A DNA stretch of 64,000 bases from Papio anubis (taxonomy: Eukaryota > Chordata > Mammalia > Primates > Cercopithecidae): positions 131,063,139 to 131,127,138 of the forward strand of contig NC_044983.1 in assembly GCF_008728515.1 (NCBI RefSeq). The letters run 5' to 3'. The position numbers and the translations under genes are program-made. Of this stretch, positions 11,255-21,965 are shown one piece after another. The notes below the pieces were generated by a model. It saw only the letters and a program-made list of their open reading frames with translations, searched no databases and was not told the origin of the DNA. How positions within the stretch are numbered: the first letter of the stretch is position 1; the number at the start of each line of letters is the position of its first letter.

Positions 11255-11549
11255 TTTTTTTTTTTTTTGAGACAGAGTTTTGCTCTTGTTGCTCAGGCTG
11301 GAATGCAATGGCACAATCTCAGCTCACTGCAACCTCCGCCTCCCGGTTCAAGCGATTCTCCTACCTCAGCTTCCTGAGTAGCTGGGATTATAGGCATGCG
11401 CCACCATGCCCAGTTAATTTTGTATTTTTAGTAGAGATGGAGTTTCTCCATGTTGGTCAAGCTGGTCTCGAACTCCCGACCTCAGGTCATCAGCCCACCT
11501 TGGCCTCCCAAAGTGCTGAGATTACAGACGTGAGCCACCGCGCCCAACT
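11255..11549 (-). mobile_element. Alu SINE, full length, minus strand
   Basis: A T-run followed by gagacagagttttgctcttg, ending gtgagccaccgcgcccaact. The cgaactcccgacctcaggtc segment fits AluS. Frames running through it are Alu artefacts. Confidence 0.95.
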
Positions 11550-11847
11550 CGAATTCTTTTTCTTAAAGTTGTCTCCCAAATTGTATGAGCTCATGGCTCT
11601 GTGAACCATGCCTACTACTACCCTAACTTTCTTCCACAATTCTTTTCCTTCAGCATTTATTGAACACGTATTTCCTGATTCAGTCTGCACTCTGTGATTG
11701 GTTATTTGGCACAAGTAACACAGGGCTGAGGGTTAGCTCAGAGGACAACTAACCTGGGGCTGGTACAGGAGCCCAGCTGGAAATCTTTGCTTAATGTATT
11801 TCCATCATGAGAGTCATCACACACATCTGTATTTTAAGTGCTGTGAG

Positions 11848-11995
11848 AAGTAAAGAAACCTGGGAAATTTTATTAAAATCTGCATTTCTAGACTTACTTA
11901 ATCCAGATTCAGATTCAGGAAATAATTTTTTTCCTTTGCAATAAAACATATTAGTATTTTCTGGAACTCATGCTCCACTTTGAGGAACACTGAAT
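11848..11995 (+). mobile_element. MER5A-like hAT-Charlie relic
   Basis: cctgggaaattttattaaaa, tctgcatttctagactta and near the right end ctccactttgaggaacactg resemble the MER5A pattern (cctgggaacttgttagaaat...agtttgagaaccactg). Diverged. Confidence 0.4.
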
Positions 11996-12084
11996 TGAGA
12001 AATGAGACAGGTGTCTCAGCAGCCTATTCTGGTGTTGGTGGAAACGGGGAGTCATGCTTGCATTAATTATGCAGTTGTTGTTGA

Positions 12085-12213
12085 GTGCCAGTTAGAGGTT
12101 AGGTTCTAAAGTAGATGCTGGGGATTCAGTGGAGAGCAGAAACAGATGTGGTCCTGCTTTCAAGGAGCTTATAGAAGAGACAGACATATGTCAAAAGGAT
12201 GCATGATTATCAG
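12085..12213 (-). repeat. L2 LINE 3' region, left half of a split copy
   Basis: gtagatgctggggattcagt, gagagcagaaacagatg and tcctgctttcaaggagctta are a good match to reverse L2 near its 3' end. The L2 resumes after the MST LTR at 12580. Confidence 0.65.
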
Positions 12214-12579
12214 TTCATATGGTTTAGCTCTGTGTCCCCACCCAAATCTCATCTCAAATTGTAATCTTCACATGTCAAAGGAAGGACCTGGAGGAAGGTG
12301 ATTGGATCATCGGGGCAGTTTCCCCCATGCTGTTCTTGTGATGGTGAGTCCTAATGAGATCTGATGGTTTTCTAAGGGGCTGTCTCCCTTTCACTTTCTC
12401 TTCTCCCTCCTGCCACTTTGTGAAGAAGGTGCTTGCTTCCTCTTTGCGTTCTGCCATGATTGTAAGTTTCCTGAGGCCTCCCCAGCTATGTGGAACTGCA
12501 GGTCAATTAAACCTCTATTCTTTACAAATTACCCAGTCTCAGGCTCTTCTTCAGAGCAGTGTGAAAACACACTAATACA
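12214..12579 (+). mobile_element. MST/MaLR solo LTR
   Basis: catatggtttagctctgtgt, the central ccatgattgtaagtttcctg, and the end gtgtgaaaacacactaatac are the MSTA-type consensus. It is a single LTR with no internal sequence beside it, so it is a recombination-derived solo LTR. It sits inside an L2. Confidence 0.92.
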
Positions 12580-12850
12580 TCAGCTTTGATAAATACTATA
12601 AAATGAAAGCAGAGAGGGCAAGGGGGTACCTGTATAAAGGGGGCTAGCACTTTATCTTGACAGTCTAAGAGAATGTCCTTGGAAAAGTGACAAATGAGTG
12701 GAGATCTGAAAAATAAATAGGAGTTTCACACATAAAAGGTTAGATTGAGGAGCTGCAAGAGAACTCCAGGCAGTAGAGCAGTGCAGGCAACCCCCTATGG
12801 AGGAGAATGCATGGCATTGCTGAGTGAGTGAGGAAGTGGTTTGAGAACTA
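12580..12850 (-). repeat. L2 LINE, right half of the split copy
   Basis: gataaatactataaaatgaa, then gacaaatgagtggagatctg and agagaactccaggcagtaga continue the reverse L2 order from the piece left of the MST LTR. Confidence 0.55.
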
Positions 12851-14944
12851 TCTTTATTCTACCCTCTGCTTTCTTGTTGAGCCTTTGGGATATTTTCTTT
12901 TTCCAGCACCATAAAGATTATATGTTGACTTTGAATCACCTCTGTGGACTGCTAGATAATATCTTCATGGTACTGACCTGAAGGCATTTCAGAACTAAAG
13001 TTCTAAAGAGAGATGTTGTTTCCATGCCAACGGCATTGGGTTCACAAAGCAGGTATGTGATGCTCCTTTCCAAAGCCTCGTGCATGCTCTTCGCTTGACA
13101 CTTTGTCCAAGGGATACTTCCTTGAGTTAACTACCTGCATTTTGTTGAAAGAGTGCAAATTGCTGTGTTCTTGTTTTTACTTAAAAAATATGATATTACA
13201 TTTAAAAAATATGATAATTTGAACTCTCCTCTAGAAGGAATCTTATATATGGCAGAATTTGGTACACATACCATAGTCACTAAAAATACAATTTGGAATA
13301 AGCTGCCTGTTAGCCTTGGAATTTGAGGTATCAGTGACTGTCTTTTCAGCCCTATGAGTGCTGATGCTTTGGCTGCAAACGTGCTCCTCAATTTCATTTC
13401 CATAAATCATTCTTTTATAGAAAGTCCCCTTGCTCAGCTCTGAACCTGCATCCAAAGGCAATAGAAATCCTCCCATGCCTGGAATAAGTCTGCAGGATGA
13501 AGCTGAACAAAACCTCAGAGATCTGGGCTGTGCTCCTCAGGAAGGTGACCCCCTCTAGAGAGAATTCCTGAAGCAAAACTTTCTTTCAGATCCAGGCAGG
13601 AGTTGGGCTGGAAGCTGACCCTGAGACTAGAATTTAAGTGCAGGTGATTCATTTAGAAGATGATGTTGGGAAACAACGGCAGGGGAGGGGTAATATAAAA
13701 GAGCAAGAGAAGGAAGCCAGCAAAGTGTATGTTGTCAAGAAAGTGACTGCTATGGACAATGGGAGTGAATTCTTTGGGAAAACTTTGGGAGCCAGAGTAG
13801 GGCATAAACCTCCGAGTCCTCCCACCTGGTGTGCAAGGATGCCGCAGTAGTTAACCACCAACTCTGCATCTTTCGCTATTGAGGGAAACTTTCAGGGTCT
13901 TCCAGCTTTCCTGTATACAGGTGGCCCCGGGATTCAGGAAGCACCCTCCCTGTATAGAGGTGGGTAGTGAGTGGTTAGAAGAGGTCACCAACAGTGTCTG
14001 GCACAAGGTTGACTCCACATGAGCCTGGGCTTGCCAATGGTCTTGGGAAAACAAAAAGCTATTTTTAAAAGGGGCAGAAATGAATGGTAAACGGGCTGTG
14101 CATCTTGGGCAGAAGTCCCTTTTGGGAAGAGGGAGGCTCTTTCCTAATAAGGTCATGACAATGAAATAAAAGGCAAATCTCCACATTTAATACACACAGT
14201 GCTTTCTTTAGATGGCATGTGCCAGGATGACATGCCAATGTGTCAGTTCCTTTTTATTTGCCAAGGTGATGCTACATCATTGGGTTCTTTTTCATGCTAA
14301 TAAATATTAAGGAGGTGTCAGGGTTCTTTCTCTTGTTTTTTTAAAAAAGTATTGCCAACATTCTTTAACCTATTCTTGTCGTTCAACCATAGTCTTCTGT
14401 GGCCTGGAGATTGGAAAATCAGTTAAGAAGGGCATATGGGATAAGCACTAGATAGGAGAGGCTGTTTACAGTTTATTCAAATAGGGAAATGCACATTTTC
14501 TTTTTCTTTTTTTTCTTTTTCTTTTTTTGTTATAGAAAGTATTGAATACACTGCCAAGGCTGAGTTGGAGATAGAGCATTAGATTTTCCACATGTTGCTT
14601 TTTAGGACCAGCGGTGTTTTATTCCCTTGGAGATCTCTGCAAATAGAATTTGGTGACTGTGGCTATTATCATACCAACCTTAACCTGGACAGATGCACTT
14701 GGCTTATTATGTAAGAAGCTTAACAGCTGGCTACTTGAGATCCCTTAGAACACTGGGTTAGAAAGCAAAGAAGCTAGTACAACTGTGCACAGGCCAACAT
14801 AATTTTTCACTTCATAATATTAATAATATCTAATGTCACTTTTCTGACAACTCTTCACTGCCACCACTAAAATAAGGTTATTTCTCAATAGGAGAAAACA
14901 GGGAATAGAGGTTAGATCAATCTACTTTCAATTTCACTAACACT
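12851..14944. other. Unassigned 2.1-kb stretch
   Basis: No gene or clear interspersed repeat. A 15-bp word ttaaaaaatatgata occurs twice 21 bp apart (13181 and 13202), and a T-rich tract lies at 14500-14528. ORFs of up to 111 codons overlap on opposite strands, have no recognisable domains and fit chance. A processed pseudogene was looked for and not seen. Confidence 0.35.
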
Positions 14945-15440
14945 TTTAAGGTGTTTCTCTATGGCAAGGTCTGTGTAGAAAACAATGCTGATGCAGAGAA
15001 GGAGAATCACTGGTCCTGCCTCTGGAAATGTACAGCTTGGGAAGGGACGATGATAAGGAGTAGAACACACTTACAAAACAGCTGGTAGCTATTGTAGCAG
15101 AGCTTTCTATGGTGCATGATGGATAGAGAGAGGAGGAAGAAGCTCTTGGATGAGTCTAGCTGGGAATTGCTGAAGATGTGACTCAGGGCGGTAGGAGTTG
15201 GGGGGTTCAGTCTGGAGCTGGCTTCAGTAGAATTTGCTTGTGGTGCATGTGGGCCAGATGATTATGACTTCTGTGTGGGAGGTTGAGAAAAGGCACAGGT
15301 TGAGGGCTTGAGGGGAGGAGATGAATTCTGGTACATGTTACATTTGGGGTGCTATGAGACATTCTTGTAGAGATACCAGGTTGGGTGCTTGAGGAAAATA
15401 TTTGTTCTGGAGGTAAGGGTTTAAGTGTCAACAACATGGA
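14945..15440 (-). repeat. L2 LINE fragment
   Basis: gatgcagagaaggagaatca, tggtcctgcctctggaaatg, and, further in, ggtacatgttacatttgggg with a gagacattcttgtagagata segment follow reverse L2 order (gacatgttaagtttgagatgc...gagacatccaagtggagat). Confidence 0.4.
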
Positions 15441-15589
15441 TTTCCATCTGCCACAAATGGGTAGAAAGTGATTTCTTTAATTAAAGTAGGGAATATAAGG
15501 TGAGAGTAGAATGGGACTGGGAGAAGAAAGAGAACACATCAAGAACACCATAGGTCATCGATATATTTCTTTTTCTAAGGTAGAGATTG

Positions 15590-15770
15590 GAAAGAACTAA
15601 CATTCTATTTGGTGCCAGACTATTTTTCATATGCTGTTTCTTTTATTTCCCACAATAGTTTGATGATAGGAAGTGCTAGTCCCATTTTAGAGGTGGGGAA
15701 ACAGAGACCTGGAGTGATGGTGTGGATGGCCAAGTTTACACATCTGTTGGGGAGGATGGAGCTGACGTGT
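15590..15770 (-). repeat. MIR SINE fragment
   Basis: ggtgccagactatttttcat, ttatttcccacaatagtttg and ttagaggtggggaaacagag are the reverse MIR 3' half and core. Confidence 0.55.
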
Positions 15771-16204
15771 AACTTCCTTCATGCTTTTAGCATCCAATAT
15801 CGATGAAACAGGAAATGGGAGACAGAAAGATAGCATTCAAAATGTTAATATGAAATAGGAAATAAAAAATTTCATTCAAAATGACAGCTTTATTACACAG
15901 AAGGCTGGTTGGATACTAGAGTTTAGATATGTGGCATGGCAGGTGTCCTAAGTCTTTACTCCAGAATTGAATTTACCAGCTCTCTTAGGTCCATTGGTCA
16001 GGCCAAAATGTGTGTAATATGAGCTTATGGTAGAGGAGAAGGCTGACCCTTGAGGTCAGAATGAGTTAATCCCTGTATGCCAGAAAACTCTCCTTCAACA
16101 TCTCCATTCACTCCCCTCCTCTAGGTGAGTGATGGGTAGAGAGAGGGTGAAAGTGTTTCTCCAGCAATGTTCCTTCTTAGGGAGTGAAGCAGAAATTTAT
16201 TTTC
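15771..16204. other. Unassigned sequence
   Basis: No repeat family or gene recognised. The direct words aaaatgttaatatgaaatag and aaataaaaaatttcattcaa around 15840-15870 are ordinary AT-rich sequence. Confidence 0.3.
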
Positions 16205-16315
16205 CTCTTTGGAAATATAAGTAGCTAGTAAGCTTTTGATGGTATGTAGTCAATGGGATTCGAACCCAGGTTCAAAAGAGTCTTGGATCCAGTTTTATCA
16301 CTCTGCAATAGAGAG
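16205..16315 (-). repeat. MIR SINE fragment with preserved tRNA B-box-like motif
   Basis: gtagctagtaagcttttgat leads into gggattcgaacccaggttc. This is the reverse of the tRNA-derived head of MIR. The B-box-like gggattcgaaccc is unusually intact for a repeat of this age. Confidence 0.5.
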
Positions 16316-16974
16316 CACCAGTTAATAACATAAACTTTAGAACAACAAAATTAGACATTTTCAGGCACACAGTTATTTCTCATGCTTAACATCCCACTCA
16401 GCCCCTTCTAGGAAGAATCATCTTTTTGGAAGCTTGGCCCTGGCTTCACATCCTAGCCTCATCTCACTTTTCCCTGATGAGAATGAGAACCTAGCATTAT
16501 TCACGAGGCTCTGACTCTGTCCGGGTACAAAGACAAGACCACTGGGTAGAGAAAGTATGAATCCTCCCTTTCTCCTTAAGTAGTACTTGGAATTAGTGTT
16601 TCTTTTTGTGGGGATAGGAAAAAAAGTGTTTTTTTTCTTTTCTTACACCATCAACATAACACAGCATATTCTACCCCACTTCACTTCTGGTCATCAAAAT
16701 GTGTATGGGATTTCTCCCCATACAACCAATTCTGAGACAAAAACCAGCTATGTGTGCTTTAAATCTGTTCATTCTGATCTTGACTTGGAGTGAGTTGTGT
16801 TGGGTTGACATAGGTTAAACTGACTGGTGTTGAGTTAGAATTGGAATGAACTCAAGGCAAAGAGATGTAAGAATACCTCCAGCCAGTGAACTAGGATACG
16901 GGAAAAATGAACCCAACTCAACTGACAGAATGAACAGATGAGATGTTATGCAGGTCACAGGAGGAAGCTATATT
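16316..16974. other. Unassigned sequence
   Basis: No repeat or gene recognised. A local series gttgtgttgggttgaca...tggtgttgagttagaattg around 16793-16850 is weakly self-similar. Confidence 0.3.
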
Positions 16975-17370
16975 AATGAATCAAACATTTATTGAGCACC
17001 TACTAAGTGCTTGGTGAGTGCAATAGTGGGATAAATTCAGAATATTGTGGTTGTACTCAGGAAGTGAATTTGACCCAAGCTGGGGAGATTTCCAGAGGAA
17101 TTGATATTTGAGCTTTGTTTTAAAGGGTGGTTTATCTAGACAAAGAGGAAAGATAAAACATTCTGGACAGGGGAAAGAAAGACAATTTTCTAGACTCTCC
17201 AAGACATCCAAAGTGCCTGAAACATGGAATACAGGGAACTGAAGAGGTAGGACTAGAATGAGAGAGATAAGGTGGGAACGTTGGGAAGACAGGCCAAGCT
17301 CAGATCACTAATGGCCTTCCGTGCTATGCCCAGGAATTTGGATTTACCCCGAAGAAGCTGGCCTCCTAAA
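16975..17370 (-). repeat. L2 LINE 3' region
   Basis: aacatttattgagcacctac opens the reverse L2 3' end. Later segments ccagaggaattgatatttga and cactaatggccttccgtgct fit the interior order (gatgacatttgagct..., cagggccttgtaggccat). Confidence 0.6.
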
Positions 17371-18206
17371 GCTGAGCCCATCCCATTCTTATGATGCCAT
17401 TGCTTGGTGTGACGTTAAACCCTGGATGAAATCTTAGTGTCCCAAGAATCTGAACATGTTCAGCTATTGGACACTCTCAGAACCCAGTCCTTTTGGGTTT
17501 GTATGGGAGCCTTATTATATAGGCATAATTGATTACATCATTGACCGTTGGTGATCAGCTTGAATTTCAGCCTCTCTTTCCTCCCTGGAGGTTGGAGGTG
17601 GAACTGAAAGTCCCTATCCTCTAATTGTGCCTCCATCTTTCCGGGTGACCAGCTCCCTTCCTTAAGTTAACTAGGTCCCCATCCACAAGGGAATGGCCAG
17701 GGAATGCAACCTCCTCACCTTGAAGTTGGCCTCCTCTGCCTCTGTTCCCCATCACTTTTGGTAGCTTCCTAGCTCCCCTCCTTCCAAACTGAGTATATCG
17801 TTCCAGATTGCCAAGCAAATGATATAACCTAGTCCTTTACTGGAATCCATAGAGCCACTCTGGACCACAGATATTTTGTGTCTGGTGGAGAGAGCATATA
17901 ACTATATCTTCTAGTATTCTTATGCGTCCGTGACATATAGAATACATATTTATATTTTAATAAAAACGGAACTCTCCCTCCTCCTATTTTGGGGATACTC
18001 AGGCATTTTAATGTAGAGAAGTGATTTTACAGGATCTTCCACTGGCAGTGAAGAAGTACAAAGGTACACAAATGCAAGCACTTAGTAATATAATTGAAAC
18101 CTCCTACGTTCCCTTCCCACCTGCTTTCAGAGATGTAGGACCAGTTGCACACAGGGCAGAGCTATTACCAGAAAACAGGTCTTCTGTCTGGACTTATTTC
18201 CTCCAT
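17371..18206. other. Repeat-poor sequence
   Basis: No recognised repeat for more than 800 bp, which is notable in this window. No exon-like ORF. It leads into the candidate regulatory block downstream. Confidence 0.35.
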
Positions 18207-18262
18207 AGTCCCATAAGACAAGACTATAAAATAAAGTCCCATAAGACAGGACTATAAAATCA
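18207..18262. repeat. 28-bp tandem duplication
   Basis: Two adjacent copies of a 28-bp unit beginning agtcccataagaca, at 18207-18234 and 18235-18262, differing at two positions. The low divergence suggests a fairly recent local slippage. Confidence 0.9.
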
Positions 18263-18379
18263 GGGAAAATAATGTCCTGCTGGCATTAAGAGAGAGTCGT
18301 TGCATAGTTAAATGCACTGTACCACAGATGCTCCTGCAACCTGGGTCGTTCTATCCTGAATAATGTCTAATTATATATT

Positions 18380-18870
18380 TCCATGGTTACTTTGAGAGAT
18401 ATTATAAAAACGAGTCCCCCAACCCCCTAAACATCACAAGGACTTTAGGAAGCATATCGAAGGGAGGGCAAAACAAAACCATACAATTACCATATTCAAG
18501 CAAATAATCAGAGGCAAAATTGGCGACTGAGGCATATTATCTCCCACTAATTATCATTTTAAATGATGAAAAACTCAAAATGAATGGTACTTTCTCCACC
18601 CCTGTGCTGCACAGAGCTCTCCTTTTCCCAACTCCAGGAACTAAGGGCCTAATTATTTGCACTTAATAATGGAGCCCCATCTCCTTGGCACGAATTCCAT
18701 TTGCTGCTGTAAATGGGGGCCACACATCTCGCAGAAAGTGTGGTTGTTAAAAATAAAGCCCTTGCGCTCCCTGCCTCCCCTTCCGATTTCCCAGCATAAA
18801 GAATGACTGTAATTAAGAGCAGCCCAATTAGCAGCCTTAGCTCAGATTCCTTCACTCCCCAACCCGGCAG
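18380..18870. promoter_or_regulatory. Candidate conserved noncoding / enhancer block
   Basis: Repeat-free and rich in homeodomain-type cores: TAATTA at 18548, 18650 and 18810, plus caattag near 18826. A perfect 15-bp palindrome, atcattttaaatgat, lies at 18553-18567. Such clustered TAATTA motifs are known from developmental enhancers. That this is one is inference; conservation data would be needed. Confidence 0.3.
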
Positions 18871-19105
18871 GCATACCCCCTTTTTGCCTTGGGTGGGATG
18901 TCATTCTCAGAGAAGTCAAATTCAAACATACACTCCAAATCACCTTGAGCTGAATGAAACTGTGCCATATCCCCTGTCATGCATTTCCAAAGGGAGTTTA
19001 CATTCAAGGGATAAGATGGTCTTTACGAAAGATTTTGAGTTGTTATATGGATGGCAATGAGAGATGGCTTGCTTTAAATACATCACTAATTCACTACTTC
19101 AGTTA

Positions 19106-19333
19106 TGATATGGTTTGGCTCTGTGTTCCTACCCAAATCTCATGTTGAAATATGATCTTTGGCGTTGGGGGGAAGGCCCTGGTGGGAAGTGATTGGCTCA
19201 TGGGGTCAGATTTCTCCCTTGCTGTTCTCGTGATAGTGAGTGAGTTCTCATGAGATCTGGTTGTTTAAAAGTGTGTAGCACCTCCCTCTTCACTTGCCGT
19301 CTCCCACTCTGCCATGTGAAGAAGGTTTTTGTT
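19106..19333 (+). mobile_element. MST/MaLR LTR, left part (split by Alu)
   Basis: tgatatggtttggctctgtg, the ctcgtgatagtgagtgagtt motif and ctctgccatgtgaagaaggt are MST LTR sequence, interrupted at 19334 by an Alu. The LTR resumes at 19644. Confidence 0.92.
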
Positions 19334-19643
19334 GGCCAGGAATGGTGGCTGACTCCTGTAATCCCAGCAGTTTGGGAGGCCAAGGCGGGTGGATCACTTG
19401 TGGCCAGGAGTTCGAGACCAGCCTGGCCAACATGGTGAAACCTTGTCTCTACTAAAAATACAAAAAAAAAAAAAAAAAAAAAAAAAATAGCAGGGCATGG
19501 TGGCGCATGCCTGTAATTGCAGCTACTAGGAGGCTAAGACAGGAGAATTACTTGAAACCGGGAGGTGGAGGTTGCAGTGAGCTGAAATCACGCCATTGCA
19601 CTCTAGCCTTGGTGACAGAGTGAGATTCTGTCTCAAAAAAAAA
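19334..19643 (+). mobile_element. Alu SINE inside an MST LTR
   Basis: Starts ggccaggaatggtggctgac and ends in nine A. The A-rich linker between the two arms is expanded to a run of 26 A at 19462-19487, far longer than usual. Substitutions fit an AluS/J age. Confidence 0.95.
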
Positions 19644-19805
19644 GTTCTTCTCCTTTGCCTTTGTCCATGATTGTAAGCTTCCTGAGGTCTCTCAGTCATG
19701 CTTCCTCTACAGCCTGTGGAACTGTGAGTTGATTAAACCTCTTTTCTTTGTAAAATACCTTGTCTCAGGTAGCTCTTTATAGTAGTGTAAGAAGGGACAA
19801 GTACA
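19644..19805 (+). mobile_element. MST/MaLR LTR, right part
   Basis: ccatgattgtaagcttcctg, aactgtgagttgattaaacc and gctctttatagtagtgtaag complete the LTR begun at 19106. The final LTR bases are degraded, so the 3' boundary is approximate. Confidence 0.88.
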
Positions 19806-20384
19806 GCTTATTAATTAAGTACAAGGCTAGCACTTGTCATGATCTAAGCATCATGCTAGGAGGTAACTTTGCTGTGATGCACCTGACAGAATGCCTTTGT
19901 TCAAGTGATCACAGCTAAGCAAGCCTAGATGGAGTCATAAGCGGTTGGGATGCAGTGTGATAACTGCAGTAAAAGCTGGGTAGCTTCTGTAGTGGGGGCA
20001 GTAGTGGGTGTGAAGACAGATAAGGGTAGCTTTTGAGAATACAGGAACTGCAAAGTAAATACTTTCCTAGGTCCACTCTGGAAAATTAGGTCTGGCTTAC
20101 AACAGAGAAAATATCCAATTGCTACTGTTGGGTACTTGTAGGCAGAACCATGCAGCTGAGCACCGTGCAAAGGTTTTCAAGGCATTTCATGCTCTGCCCC
20201 CAATGTTCTTTTCAGCCACATTTTCCATGTAAGTCTACATTCACACTCTGCCTTGGCTATGCCTGACACATCGTGTTTCCCTAACGCAATGCACCTTCAT
20301 GCCTGTGTTGCTTCTTCCTCTGAGATCCTTTTTTCCTATTCTGTATCTACAGAATTCCGAACCTGTTTGGGCAGCATGCTCTCA

Positions 20385-20588
20385 TGAAAGGTAAACCGAC
20401 TTTGGAGAAACCCCCCCCTCTTCATTATTGGTTCTGCTCTGGGCAAGATGTTGATTCTCTGTGAACTCAGTTTTTTAATATATAGGAAGGCAGGGATAAT
20501 GATTCCTACCTCAAAGAATTGTTGAGAGGACTAAGTGAGAAAATATAGGAGACTCACAAGACAAAGCATGTGGTGGGTGCTTTAGTTA
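20385..20588 (+). repeat. MIR SINE fragment
   Basis: ctgtgaactcagttttttaa, gcagggataatgattcctac, and ctcaaagaattgttgagagg followed by a ggtgggtgctttagtta end fit the MIR 3' half. Confidence 0.6.
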
Positions 20589-20631
20589 CTACTTTCCTAC
20601 CTGGCTTTGTGGGATCAAACTGGAGGAAATT
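20589..20631 (+). repeat. 43-bp segment shared with 21128-21170
   Basis: Begins ctactttcctac and ends ggaaatt. It matches a second copy 539 bp downstream at 38 of 43 positions by my count. The flanks of the two copies are not similar. It belongs to no repeat family I recognise. Confidence 0.8.
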
Positions 20632-20844
20632 CAATTAAAGAAACAAACCAATAAGAGCTCAAGTTCTACCAACAAGAAGATTATACACCACTTCCTGTGG
20701 TTCAAGCCCCAAGCTGGCAGCTATAGAAAGGCAGGAATGTGAGTGAGGTCTAGAGGTTTTATGAAGGTGTTACTGGACCAGGTGTGGAGAGAAGACCCAT
20801 TGCCTACAGGAAACAAACCAGCTGAAAATTCTGTTGTAGTGTCT

Positions 20845-20960
20845 ACTTGTGAGCAACCTGAGGGCTGGGAGTATCCATCTTTGAATGTTCAGAGACTAGC
20901 ACAGTGTCTTTCATTGAATGATATATAAATGACTGAATTGAATGAGCAAATAAATGCATG
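20845..20960 (+). repeat. L2 LINE 3' end
   Basis: agagactagcacagtgtctt and tgaatgatatataaatgact, followed by tgaatgagcaaataaatg, are a diverged forward L2 3' terminus. Confidence 0.5.
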
Positions 20961-21099
20961 ATATTTTGGTACCTTCCACTATTATCAGTCCAAAGTATAT
21001 GCTTCATAAATTAGTACTGACTGTTTGAACTAATGAAGGAAGGGTTTGCGTTGCACGTCACAGGCAATTTATGATTCAGAGGGATATGCAGAAAATTTG

Positions 21100-21240
21100 G
21101 GAGGAGTTAGACATGGGTTTTATGTTGCTACTTTCCTACTTGACTTTGTGGAATCCAACTGCAGGAAATTAGATCTGCCCCCCAATCACTCTCTGTGTGA
21201 CCTTCAGCAAGCCTAATATTTATAGATAACCCAAGACTTA
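21100..21240 (+). repeat. MIR SINE fragment carrying a 43-bp insert
   Basis: ttagacatgggttt at the left and gccccccaatcactctctgt, gtgaccttcagcaagcc at the right are MIR core. Between them sits the 43-bp segment 21128-21170, absent from the MIR consensus. Confidence 0.5.
21128..21170 (+). repeat. Second copy of the 43-bp segment
   Basis: Matches 20589-20631 at 38 of 43 positions by eye, with five substitutions. It interrupts a MIR, so it probably arrived after that MIR inserted. Confidence 0.8.
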
Positions 21241-21399
21241 GAAGAGCAGTGATTCCCAATGAACAGCTCTCTGCCTCTTTATAAATGGCTCAGAATCAAT
21301 TTCTGCTGTGCCATTGTCCCCTCCTCTCTGTAATGTCATACTCTCCATCTGCAGGTTGGTTGCTTAGATAAAACCACATGGGGCCTTCATGGAGAAGTT

Positions 21400-21640
21400 C
21401 ATGCTTGAGTGGAGTTTTAGATGATGAGTAGGAATTAACCAGAAGTTAAGCAGGGAGAGGGACCAGTGGTTTAGCGAACCTTATTTACACAGGAAGTAGA
21501 AAGAAGTGTGCCAATAAAATGAAGACTGTGTTGAGGCCAGGAGGGTGAGTGGAAGGTACAAGGATAGTTGAAGATGAGGGCAGACATGTAGGTGAAACTG
21601 GAGTATGAGGGGTTTTGCAAGACACTCTAGAGGTCTTGGT
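21400..21640 (-). repeat. L2 LINE interior fragment
   Basis: gatgatgagtaggaattaac, aggaagtagaaagaagtgtg and gtgaaactggagtatgaggg follow the reverse L2 order. A second L2 3' end follows at 21675. Confidence 0.5.
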
Positions 21641-21674
21641 TCAGATCAGGAAAGATAAAATTATCTGAGGCCCT

Positions 21675-21862
21675 CTTGCATGCCAGGCAGTATCCTCCTC
21701 ACTGAGTGATGACGGATGAGGACGATGTAGTCTCTGTGCTTGGAACACAGTCTCATTGGGGAAAAGCAGAAAAGGAACAGAAAATTTCGATGTAACATGG
21801 TGGTGAATGCTGTAAGGGAGGTAAGGACAGATGACCGGAGAGCACAATAGAGGTCTCACCAC
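21675..21862 (-). repeat. L2 LINE 3' end
   Basis: cttgcatgccaggcagtatc, then gtctctgtgcttggaacaca and tggtgaatgctgtaaggg match the reverse L2 3' end. As this repeats the terminal part, it is a separate insertion from the adjacent L2 piece. Confidence 0.55.
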
Positions 21863-21965
21863 CATGCAGTGATGGCACAGCTACCATCATCATTTTACAG
21901 ATGCAGGAACTAAGCGTGCTTAACTCTCAAGCTTCAGCTCTATCTACCACACAAGGAATAGCAGA
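21863..21965 (-). repeat. MIR SINE fragment
   Basis: catcatcattttacagatgc and aggaactaagcgtgcttaac are the reverse MIR core, with the usual tail to ctctatctaccac. Confidence 0.5.

Noticed and set aside
13181..13216. 15-bp word ttaaaaaatatgata repeated 21 bp apart
   Set aside because: Short and AT-rich; within what chance or slippage gives, so not reported as a finding.
13631..14190. Possible old LTR or processed pseudogene
   Set aside because: Some words feel repeat-like, but no order matching a family and no coding frame could be established.
16258..16280. Possible tRNA gene from gggattcgaacccagg
   Set aside because: No matching A box, acceptor stem or anticodon arm; it is the tRNA-derived head of a MIR.
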